Assembly: GCA_934755305.1 (NCBI GenBank)
Contig: CAKVLD010000067.1
Coordinates: forward strand, 1 to 15,389
Direction: 5' to 3'
DNA length: 15,389 bases
Source: an uncultured Clostridium sp.
GTDB lineage: Bacteria; Bacillota; Clostridia; Clostridiales; Clostridiaceae
Shown: in pieces, positions 1-6,112 of the stretch
Layout: each line of letters begins with the position of its first letter
Numbering within the stretch: the stretch's first letter is position 1
Made by a program: the position numbers and the translations under genes
The notes under the pieces: generated by a model
Databases searched by the model: none
What the model saw: only the letters and a program-made list of their open reading frames with translations
Told to the model about the DNA's origin: nothing

Positions 1-54
1 TATAAACAGGATAATAGGATATAATTTAAATAACAAAAAGATAGAGGTGAAAAG
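1..54 (+). pseudogene. Frameshifted upstream part of an Rpn-family nuclease gene
   Basis: Two reading frames in these bases give pieces that join into a typical Rpn-family stretch. The frame beginning at base 1 reads YKQDNRI, then hits TAA at 22. The frame beginning at base 2 continues with YNLNNKKIEV and then stops at TGA 56-58. The downstream frame from base 55 carries on with the C-terminal domain. This implies at least two frameshifts in about 60 bases, so the full-length nuclease cannot be made here. The assignment rests on how the pieces fit a remembered family pattern, and the 5' part of the gene lies outside the window. Confidence 0.5.
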
Positions 55-441
55 ATGAGAGGATTACTTGACCCAAAGCTTTCAAAGGATTCTGATGAAA
101 AAGATATGTTAATGGCTTGGACAGAATTTTTAAGAGATCCTGAAAGTGAAAAGGTAAGAAGTCTTGAGATGAGTATAGAAGAAATAAGAGAAGCTAAAGA
201 TGAGCTTATCCGTATGAGCAATGATAAAGAGCAAAGAGAAACATACGAAATGAGAGCTAAGATTTTAAAAGATAAGGTAAGTGCATTAAATGAAGCTGAG
301 AGAAAAGGAATGGAAAAAGGAGAGAGAAATAAAGCTATTGAAATAGCTAAAAACCTTTTAGATGTATTAAATGATGAAACTATATCTTTAAAAACAGGAT
401 TAACCATAGAAGAAATTACGCGATTAAGGCAAGAAAACTAA
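55..441 (+). CDS. C-terminal fragment of Rpn-family (PD-(D/E)XK) recombination-promoting nuclease
   Basis: This 128-residue open frame matches the C-terminal part of Rpn-family proteins, also called putative transposases. After a PKLSK-like segment come a WTEFLRDPES stretch, a charged helical region (about residues 40-85) and an AERKGMEKGERNKAIEIAKN segment. It ends with a GLTIEEITRLR tail typical of the family. Full-length members run to about 250-300 residues and carry a PD-(D/E)XK nuclease core at the N-terminus; that core is absent. The frame opens with an AGAGGTGA Shine-Dalgarno-like site (43-50) four bases before ATG 55, so it could still be translated. In E. coli Rpn proteins an internal start produces the C-terminal part alone as an antitoxin, so this could be such a product rather than plain debris. 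That is inference. Confidence 0.6.
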   Translation: MRGLLDPKLSKDSDEKDMLMAWTEFLRDPESEKVRSLEMSIEEIREAKDELIRMSNDKEQRETYEMRAKILKDKVSALNEAERKGMEKGERNKAIEIAKNLLDVLNDETISLKTGLTIEEITRLRQEN

Positions 442-457
442 GTTTATGGAATATATA

Positions 458-556
458 ATGATGAGGACTTATACTTTATTTGCAGGGGTAAATGGTGCTG
501 GAAAAACATCAATATATAAATCAGTTTATTATATCTATCCATACAGTTTGTATTAA
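458..556 (+). pseudogene. N-terminal stub of a zeta-toxin-like P-loop protein
   Basis: Translation from ATG 458 (or 461) gives 32 residues, including TLFAGVNGAGKTSIY, before TAA 554-556. GVNGAGKT is a Walker A motif (GxxxxGKT/S). The preceding strand-like segment is typical of zeta-toxin-family and related P-loop kinases, in which this motif lies within the first 20 residues. Such proteins are normally around 200 residues long, so nearly all of the protein is missing. No clear Shine-Dalgarno site is seen. The fragment begins just after the Rpn remnant, and its 3' end overlaps the end of the opposite-strand secreted-protein fragment. A deletion junction is therefore likely around 530-556. Other P-loop families cannot be excluded from so short a piece. 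Confidence 0.5.
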
Positions 557-742
557 TGCTAAATGAGAGGCATTTTCTTTTGCTATTATATAGTCCCTTT
601 CACGATAAATACTTTGATTTTTTAATCCATCTTCTTCAATGGAAGCGGATACAGGATAAGATGGCATAGTAGTAGTTCCCATAATACCTAAGGATGTTCC
701 TAAAATAGTAGCTGATATAATTTTACATAATGTTTTGTTCAT
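521..742 (-). CDS. Short secreted-protein fragment with signal peptide, function unknown
   Basis: The frame encodes 73 residues. It starts MNKTLCK, followed by a hydrophobic core (ISATILGTSLGIMG) and a probable signal peptidase I site near PVSAS at about residues 30-34, so the product would be exported. A strong AAAGGAGA ribosome site lies just upstream on the minus strand (about 751-758). The mature part would be only about 40 residues. The last few residues are read from bases that also encode the P-loop stub on the other strand. I read this as the 5' end of a longer secreted-protein gene truncated at a deletion junction. I do not recognise the family. A genuine small secreted peptide is the alternative. 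Confidence 0.5.
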   Translation of the reverse strand: MNKTLCKIISATILGTSLGIMGTTTMPSYPVSASIEEDGLKNQSIYRERDYIIAKENASHLALIQTVWIDIIN

Positions 743-932
743 AATAATATCTCCTTTTATTTTTTTATTAACTCATTGCATAAATAATAATAGCACTCAA
801 ATATAGAAAAATAAGTAGAAAATTCATTATTTTATAAAATATTACGAAAAATTGAAGAAATATACAAGAATATGATTAGTAATATAAAAATGATTTATAA
901 AATATTATAAATTGAGAAAGGAGTGTTATTAA

Positions 933-1405
933 ATGAAGTATGATAAATGGCCATTAGAATATAGGTTTAAAGATTTAGAACCATATATTGATAGAGAAAC
1001 TGTATGTATTCATTATACAAAGCACTTACAGTCATATGTAGATAAATTAAATAAAGTGATTGAAGGATATGAAGAGTTTACAGAGGGAAAACATTAGAAG
1101 AAATAAAGAAAAAGTATGGGGATATAGAAGTGCTAAAAGATGAAATATCTAAGGTGGCAATTAATACATTTGGATCTGGGTATTCTTGGCTTGTGGTTAA
1201 TGATAAAGGAGAGCTAGATGTGATATCAACGCCAAATCAAGATTCCCCATTAAGTTTAAAAATGAAACCAATATTAACAATTGATGTTTGGGAACATGCA
1301 TATTATTTAAAGTACAAAAATTTAAGAGCTAAATATGTAAAAAATATTTGGAATGTAATAGATTGGAGTAAAGTTGAAGAAAATTATTTGAGAGAATATT
1401 TTTAA
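933..1405 (+). pseudogene. sod: Fe/Mn superoxide dismutase, frameshifted and internally deleted
   Basis: An intact SOD converts superoxide to peroxide and oxygen in the cytoplasm. A GAAAGGAGTG ribosome site (915-924) precedes ATG 933. The first frame gives a clear SOD N-terminus (PLEYRFKDLEPYIDRETVC, then IHYTKH with metal ligand His27) and stops at TAG 1095. The next frame continues through TLEEIKKKYGD, FGSGYSWLV, TPNQDSPL and DVWEHAYYLKY, which holds the Asp and His ligands. Two lesions are visible. One is a one-base loss in the A run at 1088-1091 (GGAAAACA where GGAAAAACA would keep frame). The other is an internal deletion of very roughly 45-50 codons between LEEI and KKYGD, removing the NNGGGHxNHxLFW region with the second His ligand. 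The 91-residue 3' frame (GTG 1130) cannot be active. Family assignment is firm; deletion size is from memory of the family. Confidence 0.85.
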
Positions 1406-1412
1406 AAGTTAA

Positions 1413-1441
1413 TTGCTTTGTGGAATATATTTCAATATAAT
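1413..1441 (+). promoter_or_regulatory. Sigma-A promoter for the leader and CD3324-family gene
   Basis: A -35 TTGCTT (1413-1418) and a perfect -10 TATAAT (1436-1441) are separated by 17 bases. Transcription would begin near 1448, giving a leader of about 160 bases before the gene at 1611. Confidence 0.55.
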
Positions 1442-1474
1442 AAAATATATACAAAAGTTAAGGAGGTATTGAGG

Positions 1475-1495
1475 ATGATAAAGATGCTTGTTTGA
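1475..1495 (+). CDS. Six-codon leader peptide (MIKMLV), candidate attenuator peptide
   Basis: A near-consensus Shine-Dalgarno site, AGGAGGT (1461-1467), sits seven bases before ATG 1475. The frame reads M-I-K-M-L-V and stops at TGA 1493-1495, five bases before the left arm of the hairpin at 1501. So strong a ribosome site on so short a frame, between a promoter and a terminator-like hairpin, is the layout of a leader peptide. The alternative is the stump of a gene deleted after its sixth codon. Confidence 0.4.
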   Translation: MIKMLV

Positions 1496-1497
1496 AG

Positions 1498-1557
1498 AAT
1501 AAGCTCTTTACAATAGTTACAACAACTTATTGTAAGAGATAGAGAGCTTTATTTTAT
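1498..1557 (+). terminator. Terminator-like hairpin, possible attenuator ahead of the CD3324-family gene
   Basis: AAGCTCT (1501-1507) pairs with AGAGCTT (1543-1549), TTACAATA (1508-1515) with TATTGTAA (1528-1535), and GTT (1516-1518) with AAC (1524-1526). A seven-base bulge sits on the 3' side and the U-rich tail TTTATTTTAT follows. AATAAG (1498-1503) can alternatively pair with CTTATT (1526-1531), which would disrupt the terminator. Confidence 0.55.
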
Positions 1558-1610
1558 AAATTGATACGAATATCTGCAAATAAAAGAATTTACAGATAGG
1601 AGTGTTAATT

Positions 1611-1880
1611 ATGAAATATGAAAAAGCTCAAAATATTTTACCAGAAGAAGTTATTAAGATAATTCAAAATTATATTGATGGAACATATTTATATATCCCA
1701 AGAAAAAGTGAAAACAAAAAGTCTTGGGGGGAGAATAGTGGAGTTTTAAAAAATTTAGAAGCTAGAAATGAGGAAATTTTTAACAGATACAGTAGCGGAG
1801 TATCAATTAAAGAGCTTGCAACTCTATATTTTCTAAGTGAATCTAGCATAAAACGGATAATAAGAATAAGTAAAATATAG
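1611..1880 (+). CDS. CD3324-family protein, Mor-like helix-turn-helix
   Basis: The 89-residue product matches the small clostridial CD3324 family. It has an N-terminal KYEKAQNILPEEVIKIIQNY helix, the YLYIPRK strand, a basic linker with WGENSG, and NEEIFNRYSSG leading into a C-terminal helix-turn-helix (IKELATLYFLSESSIKRII, about residues 66-86). The helix-turn-helix resembles Mor/C-type phage transcription activators, so DNA binding is expected, although no target is known to me. ATG 1611 was chosen over GTG 1602 because an ATAGGAGTG ribosome site (1596-1604) ends seven bases before it and overlaps the GTG. Length is normal for the family. The gene lies behind a promoter, short leader frame and hairpin that may control it, and a terminator follows. 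Confidence 0.8.
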   Translation: MKYEKAQNILPEEVIKIIQNYIDGTYLYIPRKSENKKSWGENSGVLKNLEARNEEIFNRYSSGVSIKELATLYFLSESSIKRIIRISKI

Positions 1881-1890
1881 TTATGACCTA

Positions 1891-1935
1891 AAAAGGCAGA
1901 TAATATGTGAAAAAGACATATTATCTGCTTTTTCT
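1891..1935 (+). terminator. Rho-independent terminator after the CD3324-family gene
   Basis: GCAGATAATATGT (1896-1908 region) pairs with ACATATTATCTGC (1916-1928) across a GAAAAAG loop, followed by TTTTTCT. The A run on the 5' side extends the stem. Confidence 0.85.
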
Positions 1936-2036
1936 ATAAAAAAAGTATCAAGTTTAATACAGAAATGTTTTTTATCTTGGATCTAATATAACAAAGGTGA
2001 TAAGCTTATACTATAATGATGAACGGGTGATAGAAC

Positions 2037-2926
2037 ATGGATATTAATAAAATTAGAGAATTATTTATAAAAGCTACAAAGGAAGATTATTGAAATTGTA
2101 AGAAAAAGTATTAGATATTTTGAATATAAAAGATACAAAGATATCTAAAGAAGTTACAATATATCATCTTTTAACTCATACTTCAGGAATAGGTGATGAT
2201 GCTGATGAAGAAGCAGGAGAATCTTACGAAGATATATGGAAAGGTAAGCCTAATTATTCAGTTAGAAAATTAGAAGATTATCTTGAAAATTTCATACATA
2301 GAGAACCGAATTTTGAGCCAGGAAAGGGCTGTAGATATAATAACTGCGTATTTATATTATTAGGACTAGTTATAGAAAAATTAACAGGTGTAAGCTACCG
2401 TGAATATGTTAAGAAAAGTATTTTTAACAGAATAGGGATGAATGATACTGAATTTTTAAGCATGGATGGAATTAATGAAAATACAGCAGAGGGGTATGTA
2501 CCTATAGAAGAGGGAGAAGAAATTATAGGTTGGAGAAAAAATATATATTCATATCCGCCTATAGGTGCAGCAGATGCAGGAGCTTATGTTACTTTATATG
2601 ATCTAGATAAGTTTTTTAGAGAATTAGTTAATAATAAGTTACTTTCAGAAAAGCTAACAAAAGAAATATTAAATTTTAAAGAATTATATAGAGAAAATAA
2701 TGAAAGAATATACTATATGGGCTATGGATTTGAACATGTTTTAAGAAAAAGAGATAATAAAGTATTTTGTATAAAGAAAGATGGAAGCAATGCAGGAGTA
2801 GCTAATGTAGTAAATTATTATCCAGAAATAGATACAACATTCATTATATTATCAAATACTGATGCTTGTGATATATGGGATTTAGCTTTTGAGGTTCAAG
2901 AAAATTTAGGAGTTGAAATAATATAA
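2037..2926 (+). pseudogene. Serine hydrolase (class C beta-lactamase-like fold), catalytic region deleted
   Basis: ATG 2037 opens an 18-codon frame (MDINKIRELFIKATKEDY, stop TGA 2091) that looks like the usual N-terminus of small clostridial serine hydrolases. From about 2103 another frame runs EKVLDILNIKDTKI, VTIYHLLTHTSGIGDD, then a Tyr-x-Asn motif in RYNNCVFILLGLVIEK, then RIGMNDTEF, GAADAGAY and a C-terminal DGSNAGV region to TAA 2924. This belongs to the beta-lactamase/penicillin-binding-protein-like superfamily. The 50-60 residues that should lie between the two pieces hold the Ser-x-x-Lys nucleophile motif and are missing, and the frames do not join. The 268-residue 3' frame starting at TTG 2120 would lack the nucleophile even if translated. 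A terminator follows directly. Confidence 0.75.
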
Positions 2927-2975
2927 AGTTTAGGAGATAGATTTATGTATAAGAAATCTATCTCCTAAACTTTTT
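2925..2975 (+). terminator. Strong terminator, 20 bp perfect stem
   Basis: AAAGTTTAGGAGATAGATTT (2925-2944) is perfectly complementary to 2954-2973 across a nine-base loop, with a short U run after it. It ends the serine hydrolase unit. It also lies just after the stop of a minus-strand remnant and may work in both directions. Confidence 0.85.
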
Positions 2976-3084
2976 AAGAATTAATTTCATGTAATATAAA
3001 TGGTAAAGTTAAAGTGATTAAAGTAACTTTATTATTTTTATCATTTATATAACCATTTAAATTCTTAAGAGTACTATTTATAAT
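2974..3084 (-). pseudogene. Possible C-terminal remnant of an unknown gene
   Basis: On the minus strand an open frame of about 36 codons contains NGYINDKNNKVTLITLTLPF and ends HEINS then TAA, at the base of the strong hairpin. It has no start codon, and an in-frame TAG lies just upstream. The alternating polar and hydrophobic pattern and the terminator at its end are what a gene's 3' tail would look like. The family is not recognised, and chance in AT-rich DNA is possible. Confidence 0.25.
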
Positions 3085-3407
3085 TAGTATCTAAATGTAT
3101 TATGAAGTTTTGATATATTAGGAACTAGTAGAGGGAGTTTTGAAAAAACTCATAATATTCTCCTTCGAACAGATTAAATTATAATTAGTGTAGAATAAAG
3201 TATAACTTTTACTGTATAATGATATATATAATGAATATATAACATATTATATAGTTGTTTAATAATTTGTACAAAGAGCTAGAAAATATGAAGATTTTAT
3301 GTTTAAATTATTTGTTATTAAATAAATTAATTTGATTCAAGATATAAAAAAAATACAAATATATAATAAATGAACATATGGATGAGTTTTAGTAATTATA
3401 GAAGTTA
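3085..3407. other. Gene-free stretch before the esterase gene
   Basis: No open frame with a credible ribosome site was found. A small 7 bp hairpin, GAGTTTT-GAA-AAAACTC, lies near 3135-3151. TATAAT occurs at 3215-3220 with only a weak TAGAAT -35 element 18 bases upstream; if used it would give a leader of nearly 200 bases for the esterase gene. Confidence 0.3.
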
Positions 3408-3422
3408 AAAGGAGAGATTTTT

Positions 3423-4346
3423 ATGAATTTTACATTAGAAAAGGAAATCAAAGATAAAGGAATTGTAAATGTTGGTGACACAAATAAGATATTTAAAGCT
3501 TTAAGTAAATGTGAAAAAGGAGAATAAGTAACAATAGCCTTTTTAGGTGGTTCTATAACTCAAGGTTGTCATGCAAGAGTTCATGAAACTAGTTATGGAT
3601 ATAGAACTTATGAGTGGTTTAAAGAAAGATTTAAAGATGCAAAGATTAAATATATAAATGCAGGGGTTGGTGCTACAGGTTCTGTTATAGGAGTTCACAG
3701 AGTAGAAAAACAAGTATTAGAGTTAAAGCCTGATTTAATATTTATAGATTTTGCAGTTAATGATAGAGATGATTATTATTGTAAGGTTGCGTATGAAAGT
3801 CTTATTAGAAAGATATTATTATGGCCAAATGCACCAGGAATTATAGAAGTATTTATGAGTTTAGAAACTCTTACTAATGTTCAAGAACAGCAAATACAAA
3901 TAGGAAAGAAGTATTCTATTTCTATGATTAGTTATAAAGATGTAATTAAAGATCAAATAGAAAAAGGAAGATTTAAATGGGAAGATATTGAGGCTGACGA
4001 AGTTCATCCTAATGATAATGGTCATTATATAATTATGCAGCTTTTAACTAATTTTTTAGAAGGTGTATTAAATAAATCAATAGTATGTGAAAAGAGAAAA
4101 TCTATTTTAGGAAATCCTATTTTTGGAGATAAATATATGAAAGGTGCTATTATTAATAACACAAATACTAATGTTATTAAAATTGAAGGGTTTACAAAAT
4201 ATGAAGAAGGCTTTCAAGTTTTTCATAATGGTTGGGGAGATTTTTCAGAGAAGACATCATTAGTAGAAGAAGAAATTACAAAAAATCATAAAATAGAAAT
4301 ACAATCTTCAGGCAATGTAACTATTATGGAATTTTTAGTGTCATAA
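3423..4346 (+). pseudogene. SGNH/GDSL-type esterase interrupted by a single TAA codon
   Basis: AAAGGAGAGA (3408-3417) precedes ATG 3423. The frame reads 34 codons to KCEKGE, meets TAA 3525-3527, and continues in the same frame without another stop to 4346, 307 residues in all. Every SGNH hydrolase block is present: nucleophile Ser44 in LGGSITQG, Gly81/Gly83 in NAGVGATGS, Asn113 in AVNDRD, and Asp192/His195 in ADEVHPNDNGH. A C-terminal domain of about 90 residues follows. Such enzymes hydrolyse ester bonds, often acetyl groups on carbohydrates. A GAA to TAA change at codon 35 would explain the stop. The first ATG after it (3855) lies beyond the nucleophile, so restart there gives no active enzyme. 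Readthrough or a sequencing error are the alternatives. Confidence 0.8.
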
Positions 4347-4359
4347 AAGGGGTGATAAT

Positions 4360-4429
4360 ATGTATTTGTGTAATATGGATAAAAATTAGTTTACGTATAA
4401 GTTCTTTTGGAGAGGAAATTTGGGAGTAA
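4360..4429 (+). pseudogene. Tiny gene remnant after the esterase
   Basis: An AGGGGTGA ribosome site (4348-4355) precedes ATG 4360, but the frame is only MYLCNMDKN before TAG 4387. A neighbouring frame runs IKISLRISSFGEEIWE to TAA 4427-4429 and looks like a protein's C-terminus. The two may be the ends of a gene that collapsed by deletion and frameshift. Family unknown. Confidence 0.25.
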
Positions 4430-4444
4430 GTTAAATTTAAAAGG

Positions 4445-4474
4445 TTGACTGTAAGATATAAATGTCCGTATAAT
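4445..4474 (+). promoter_or_regulatory. Sigma-A promoter for the acyltransferase gene
   Basis: TTGACT (4445-4450) and TATAAT (4469-4474) are separated by 18 bases. Transcription would start near 4481, about 100 bases before the preferred start codon at 4585. Confidence 0.7.
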
Positions 4475-4517
4475 ATAATTAAAATCTATGTAAGCAGGAA
4501 TTATATCATATTCTTGT

Positions 4518-4563
4518 AAAAAAAAATCTAGTTCATATGTTAAATTTTATGGCTAGATTTTTT
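4518..4563 (+). terminator. Leader hairpin with U run, possible attenuator
   Basis: AAAAAATCTAG (4521-4531) pairs with CTAGATTTTTT (4553-4563) around a 21-base loop, and the right arm ends in a U run. It lies between the promoter and the acyltransferase gene. The stem is mostly A-U, so its strength as a terminator is uncertain. Confidence 0.4.
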
Positions 4564-4584
4564 CAATATAGCTTGGAGGAAGAT

Positions 4585-5100
4585 ATGAGATTTATAGATA
4601 AAATAAGATATAGACGTATGAATAGGGATGAACGTTTAGAATTCTTAAGAAAAAAAGGGGTAAAGATAGGGACAGGATGTGAAGTTTTTCCGGAAGTTGA
4701 ATTTGGAAGTGAACCATATTTAATTGAGATTGGAAATGATGTTAGGATAACAAATGGTGTTAAGTTTGTTACTCACGATGGAGGAGTATGGGTTTTGAGG
4801 AATATGAATAAGTTACCTAATGCAGATATTTTCGGGAAAATAATAATAGGTAATAATGTTCACATAGGATGGAATAGTATAATTATGCCTAATGTAACTA
4901 TTGGTGACAATTGTATTATTGGATGTGGAGCAGTAGTTACTAAGGATATTCCATCAAATTCGGTTGCAGTAGGAGTTCCAGCAAGAGTTATTAAAACAAT
5001 TGAGGAATATTATGAACAAAATAAGGAAAAGGCTGATTTTACTAAACATATGAATCAAGAAGAAAAGAAAAAATATCTTTTTAATAAGTATAAATTATAA
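4585..5100 (+). CDS. Hexapeptide-repeat acyltransferase (left-handed beta-helix)
   Basis: The 171-residue product is a LbetaH-type acyltransferase of the kind that acetylates sugars in capsule, cell wall or small-molecule pathways. The N-terminal helix is MRFIDKIRYRRMNRDERLEF. Hexapeptide turns follow: VKIGTGCEVFP, YLIEIGNDVRITNGVKFVTH, then KIIIGNNVHIGWNSIIMPNV and TIGDNCIIGCGAVV. The closing KDIPSNSVAVGVPARVIK is typical of the family. The His in FVTHDGG is the likely catalytic base. ATG 4585 was chosen because GGAGGA (4575-4580) is correctly spaced before it. The upstream in-frame ATG 4537 has no ribosome site and lies in the loop of a leader hairpin; using it would give 187 residues. The acceptor substrate is unknown, and no polysaccharide genes are nearby. 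Confidence 0.85.
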   Translation: MRFIDKIRYRRMNRDERLEFLRKKGVKIGTGCEVFPEVEFGSEPYLIEIGNDVRITNGVKFVTHDGGVWVLRNMNKLPNADIFGKIIIGNNVHIGWNSIIMPNVTIGDNCIIGCGAVVTKDIPSNSVAVGVPARVIKTIEEYYEQNKEKADFTKHMNQEEKKKYLFNKYKL

Positions 5101-5133
5101 ATATATAAATTTTAACTGGAAATAGAATGATAT

Positions 5134-5185
5134 AAAAAAAAGTAAGACTGAAAGAAAAATTAATTTAGTCTTACTTCTTTTATTT
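5134..5185 (+). terminator. Terminator after the acyltransferase gene
   Basis: AAGTAAGACT (5140-5149) pairs with AGTCTTACTT (5167-5176), followed by CTTTTATTTATT. The A run before the stem suggests it may also work on the other strand. Confidence 0.75.
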
Positions 5186-5196
5186 ATTCTTAGAAT

Positions 5197-5225
5197 TTGG
5201 TCGTTAAATATAAAGATGATAAAAT
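5197..5225 (+). promoter_or_regulatory. Promoter for the HD-domain gene
   Basis: TTGGTC (5197-5202) and TAAAAT (5220-5225) are separated by 17 bases, about 30 bases upstream of the start codon. Confidence 0.5.
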
Positions 5226-5254
5226 AGAAAAAAATGTAAAAAAGGAGAAATGAT

Positions 5255-5899
5255 ATGGATAACATTAAGGCAACAGAAGAGTTTCTAATTAGTAAGTTTG
5301 AGGAGAGCAATTATTTTAAAGAACATAAAGATGAAAAGGAGTATCGTTTAGAGCATACATATAGAGTAGCCAATATTGGTAAAGAGATAGCAGAAAGAGA
5401 AGGATTAAATGTTGAAGCTATGATAATTGCTTGTTTATTACATGATGTGAGTTATGCAAATGCATTTGAAGAAGATGATGATTGGTTAAATCATGGTAGA
5501 AATTCAGCCAAAATAGCTAGAGAATATCTTAAACAAATAAATATTTCAGAAAAAGATATTGAGGATATTTGTTATGGAATAGCTATTCATGTAGATGGAA
5601 AATCAGATTTTAAAGGGATAGAAAATACTTTTGCAGTAACTGTTTCAGATGCAGATAATATTGATCGTTTTGATGTGTATAGAATATATGATATTTTAAG
5701 GATAAATGAATTTGATAAAAAATCATTATCAGAAAAAAAGGAGTTTGTGGATACTTTTATCAGAAAGCTTAATAAGTTAAAAGAAGTAGAATTTGCTACA
5801 AAAACAGCTACAGTTATATGGAAAGATAAAATAGAATATCAACTTTCATTTTTTAATAAATTAAAAACACAATTATCATTTAGCATTTATAATTTTTAA
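5255..5899 (+). CDS. HD-domain phosphohydrolase
   Basis: The 214-residue protein carries the metal-binding signature of HD-superfamily phosphohydrolases: His34 in RLEHTYRV, His63-Asp64 in ACLLHDVSY, His80 in WLNHGRNS, His112 in IAIHVDGKSD and Asp132/Asp134 in VSDADNIDRFD. The single-domain YedJ/YpgQ-like form is the closest match, a group that acts on nucleotides or other phosphate esters; the actual substrate cannot be told. AAAGGAGAAATG precedes ATG 5255 at good spacing. The gene sits alone between the acyltransferase terminator and its own promoter on one side and the peptidase promoter on the other. No membrane segment or signal peptide is present, so it is cytoplasmic. The C-terminal 35 residues (QLSFFNKLK onward) lie outside the HD core. 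Confidence 0.85.
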   Translation: MDNIKATEEFLISKFEESNYFKEHKDEKEYRLEHTYRVANIGKEIAEREGLNVEAMIIACLLHDVSYANAFEEDDDWLNHGRNSAKIAREYLKQINISEKDIEDICYGIAIHVDGKSDFKGIENTFAVTVSDADNIDRFDVYRIYDILRINEFDKKSLSEKKEFVDTFIRKLNKLKEVEFATKTATVIWKDKIEYQLSFFNKLKTQLSFSIYNF

Positions 5900-5945
5900 T
5901 TTTTTGTTAGAAATATTATCAATATAAGTATAAATTAATATTTTG

Positions 5946-5954
5946 TGATATAAT
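5946..5954 (+). promoter_or_regulatory. Extended -10 promoter candidate for the M3 peptidase gene
   Basis: TGATATAAT is an extended -10 element (TGnTATAAT). No good -35 lies 17 bases upstream, as is usual for extended -10 promoters. The leader to ATG 6113 would be about 150 bases of AT-rich sequence without an evident regulatory fold. Confidence 0.45.
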
Positions 5955-6112
5955 GTTATTAATAAGTATTTTTTTAGAAATATGTCGATGAGTAATGAAA
6001 ATATAAAATTTTTATCGAAAATAATTAAAGTATAGAAGCTATTAATTAGTGAATAAGTATATATAAAATTATATATTACTATATAAATTAAATTATATTT
6101 TGGGGGAAAGTT

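Noticed and set aside
3160..3175. TTCGAA as a tRNA T-arm
   Set aside because: No cloverleaf pairing or acceptor stem around it.
5095..5310. Hydrophobic 71-residue frame on the minus strand
   Set aside because: It spans a terminator, the HD-gene promoter and that gene's start, has no ribosome site, and its hydrophobic look comes from A-rich plus-strand DNA.
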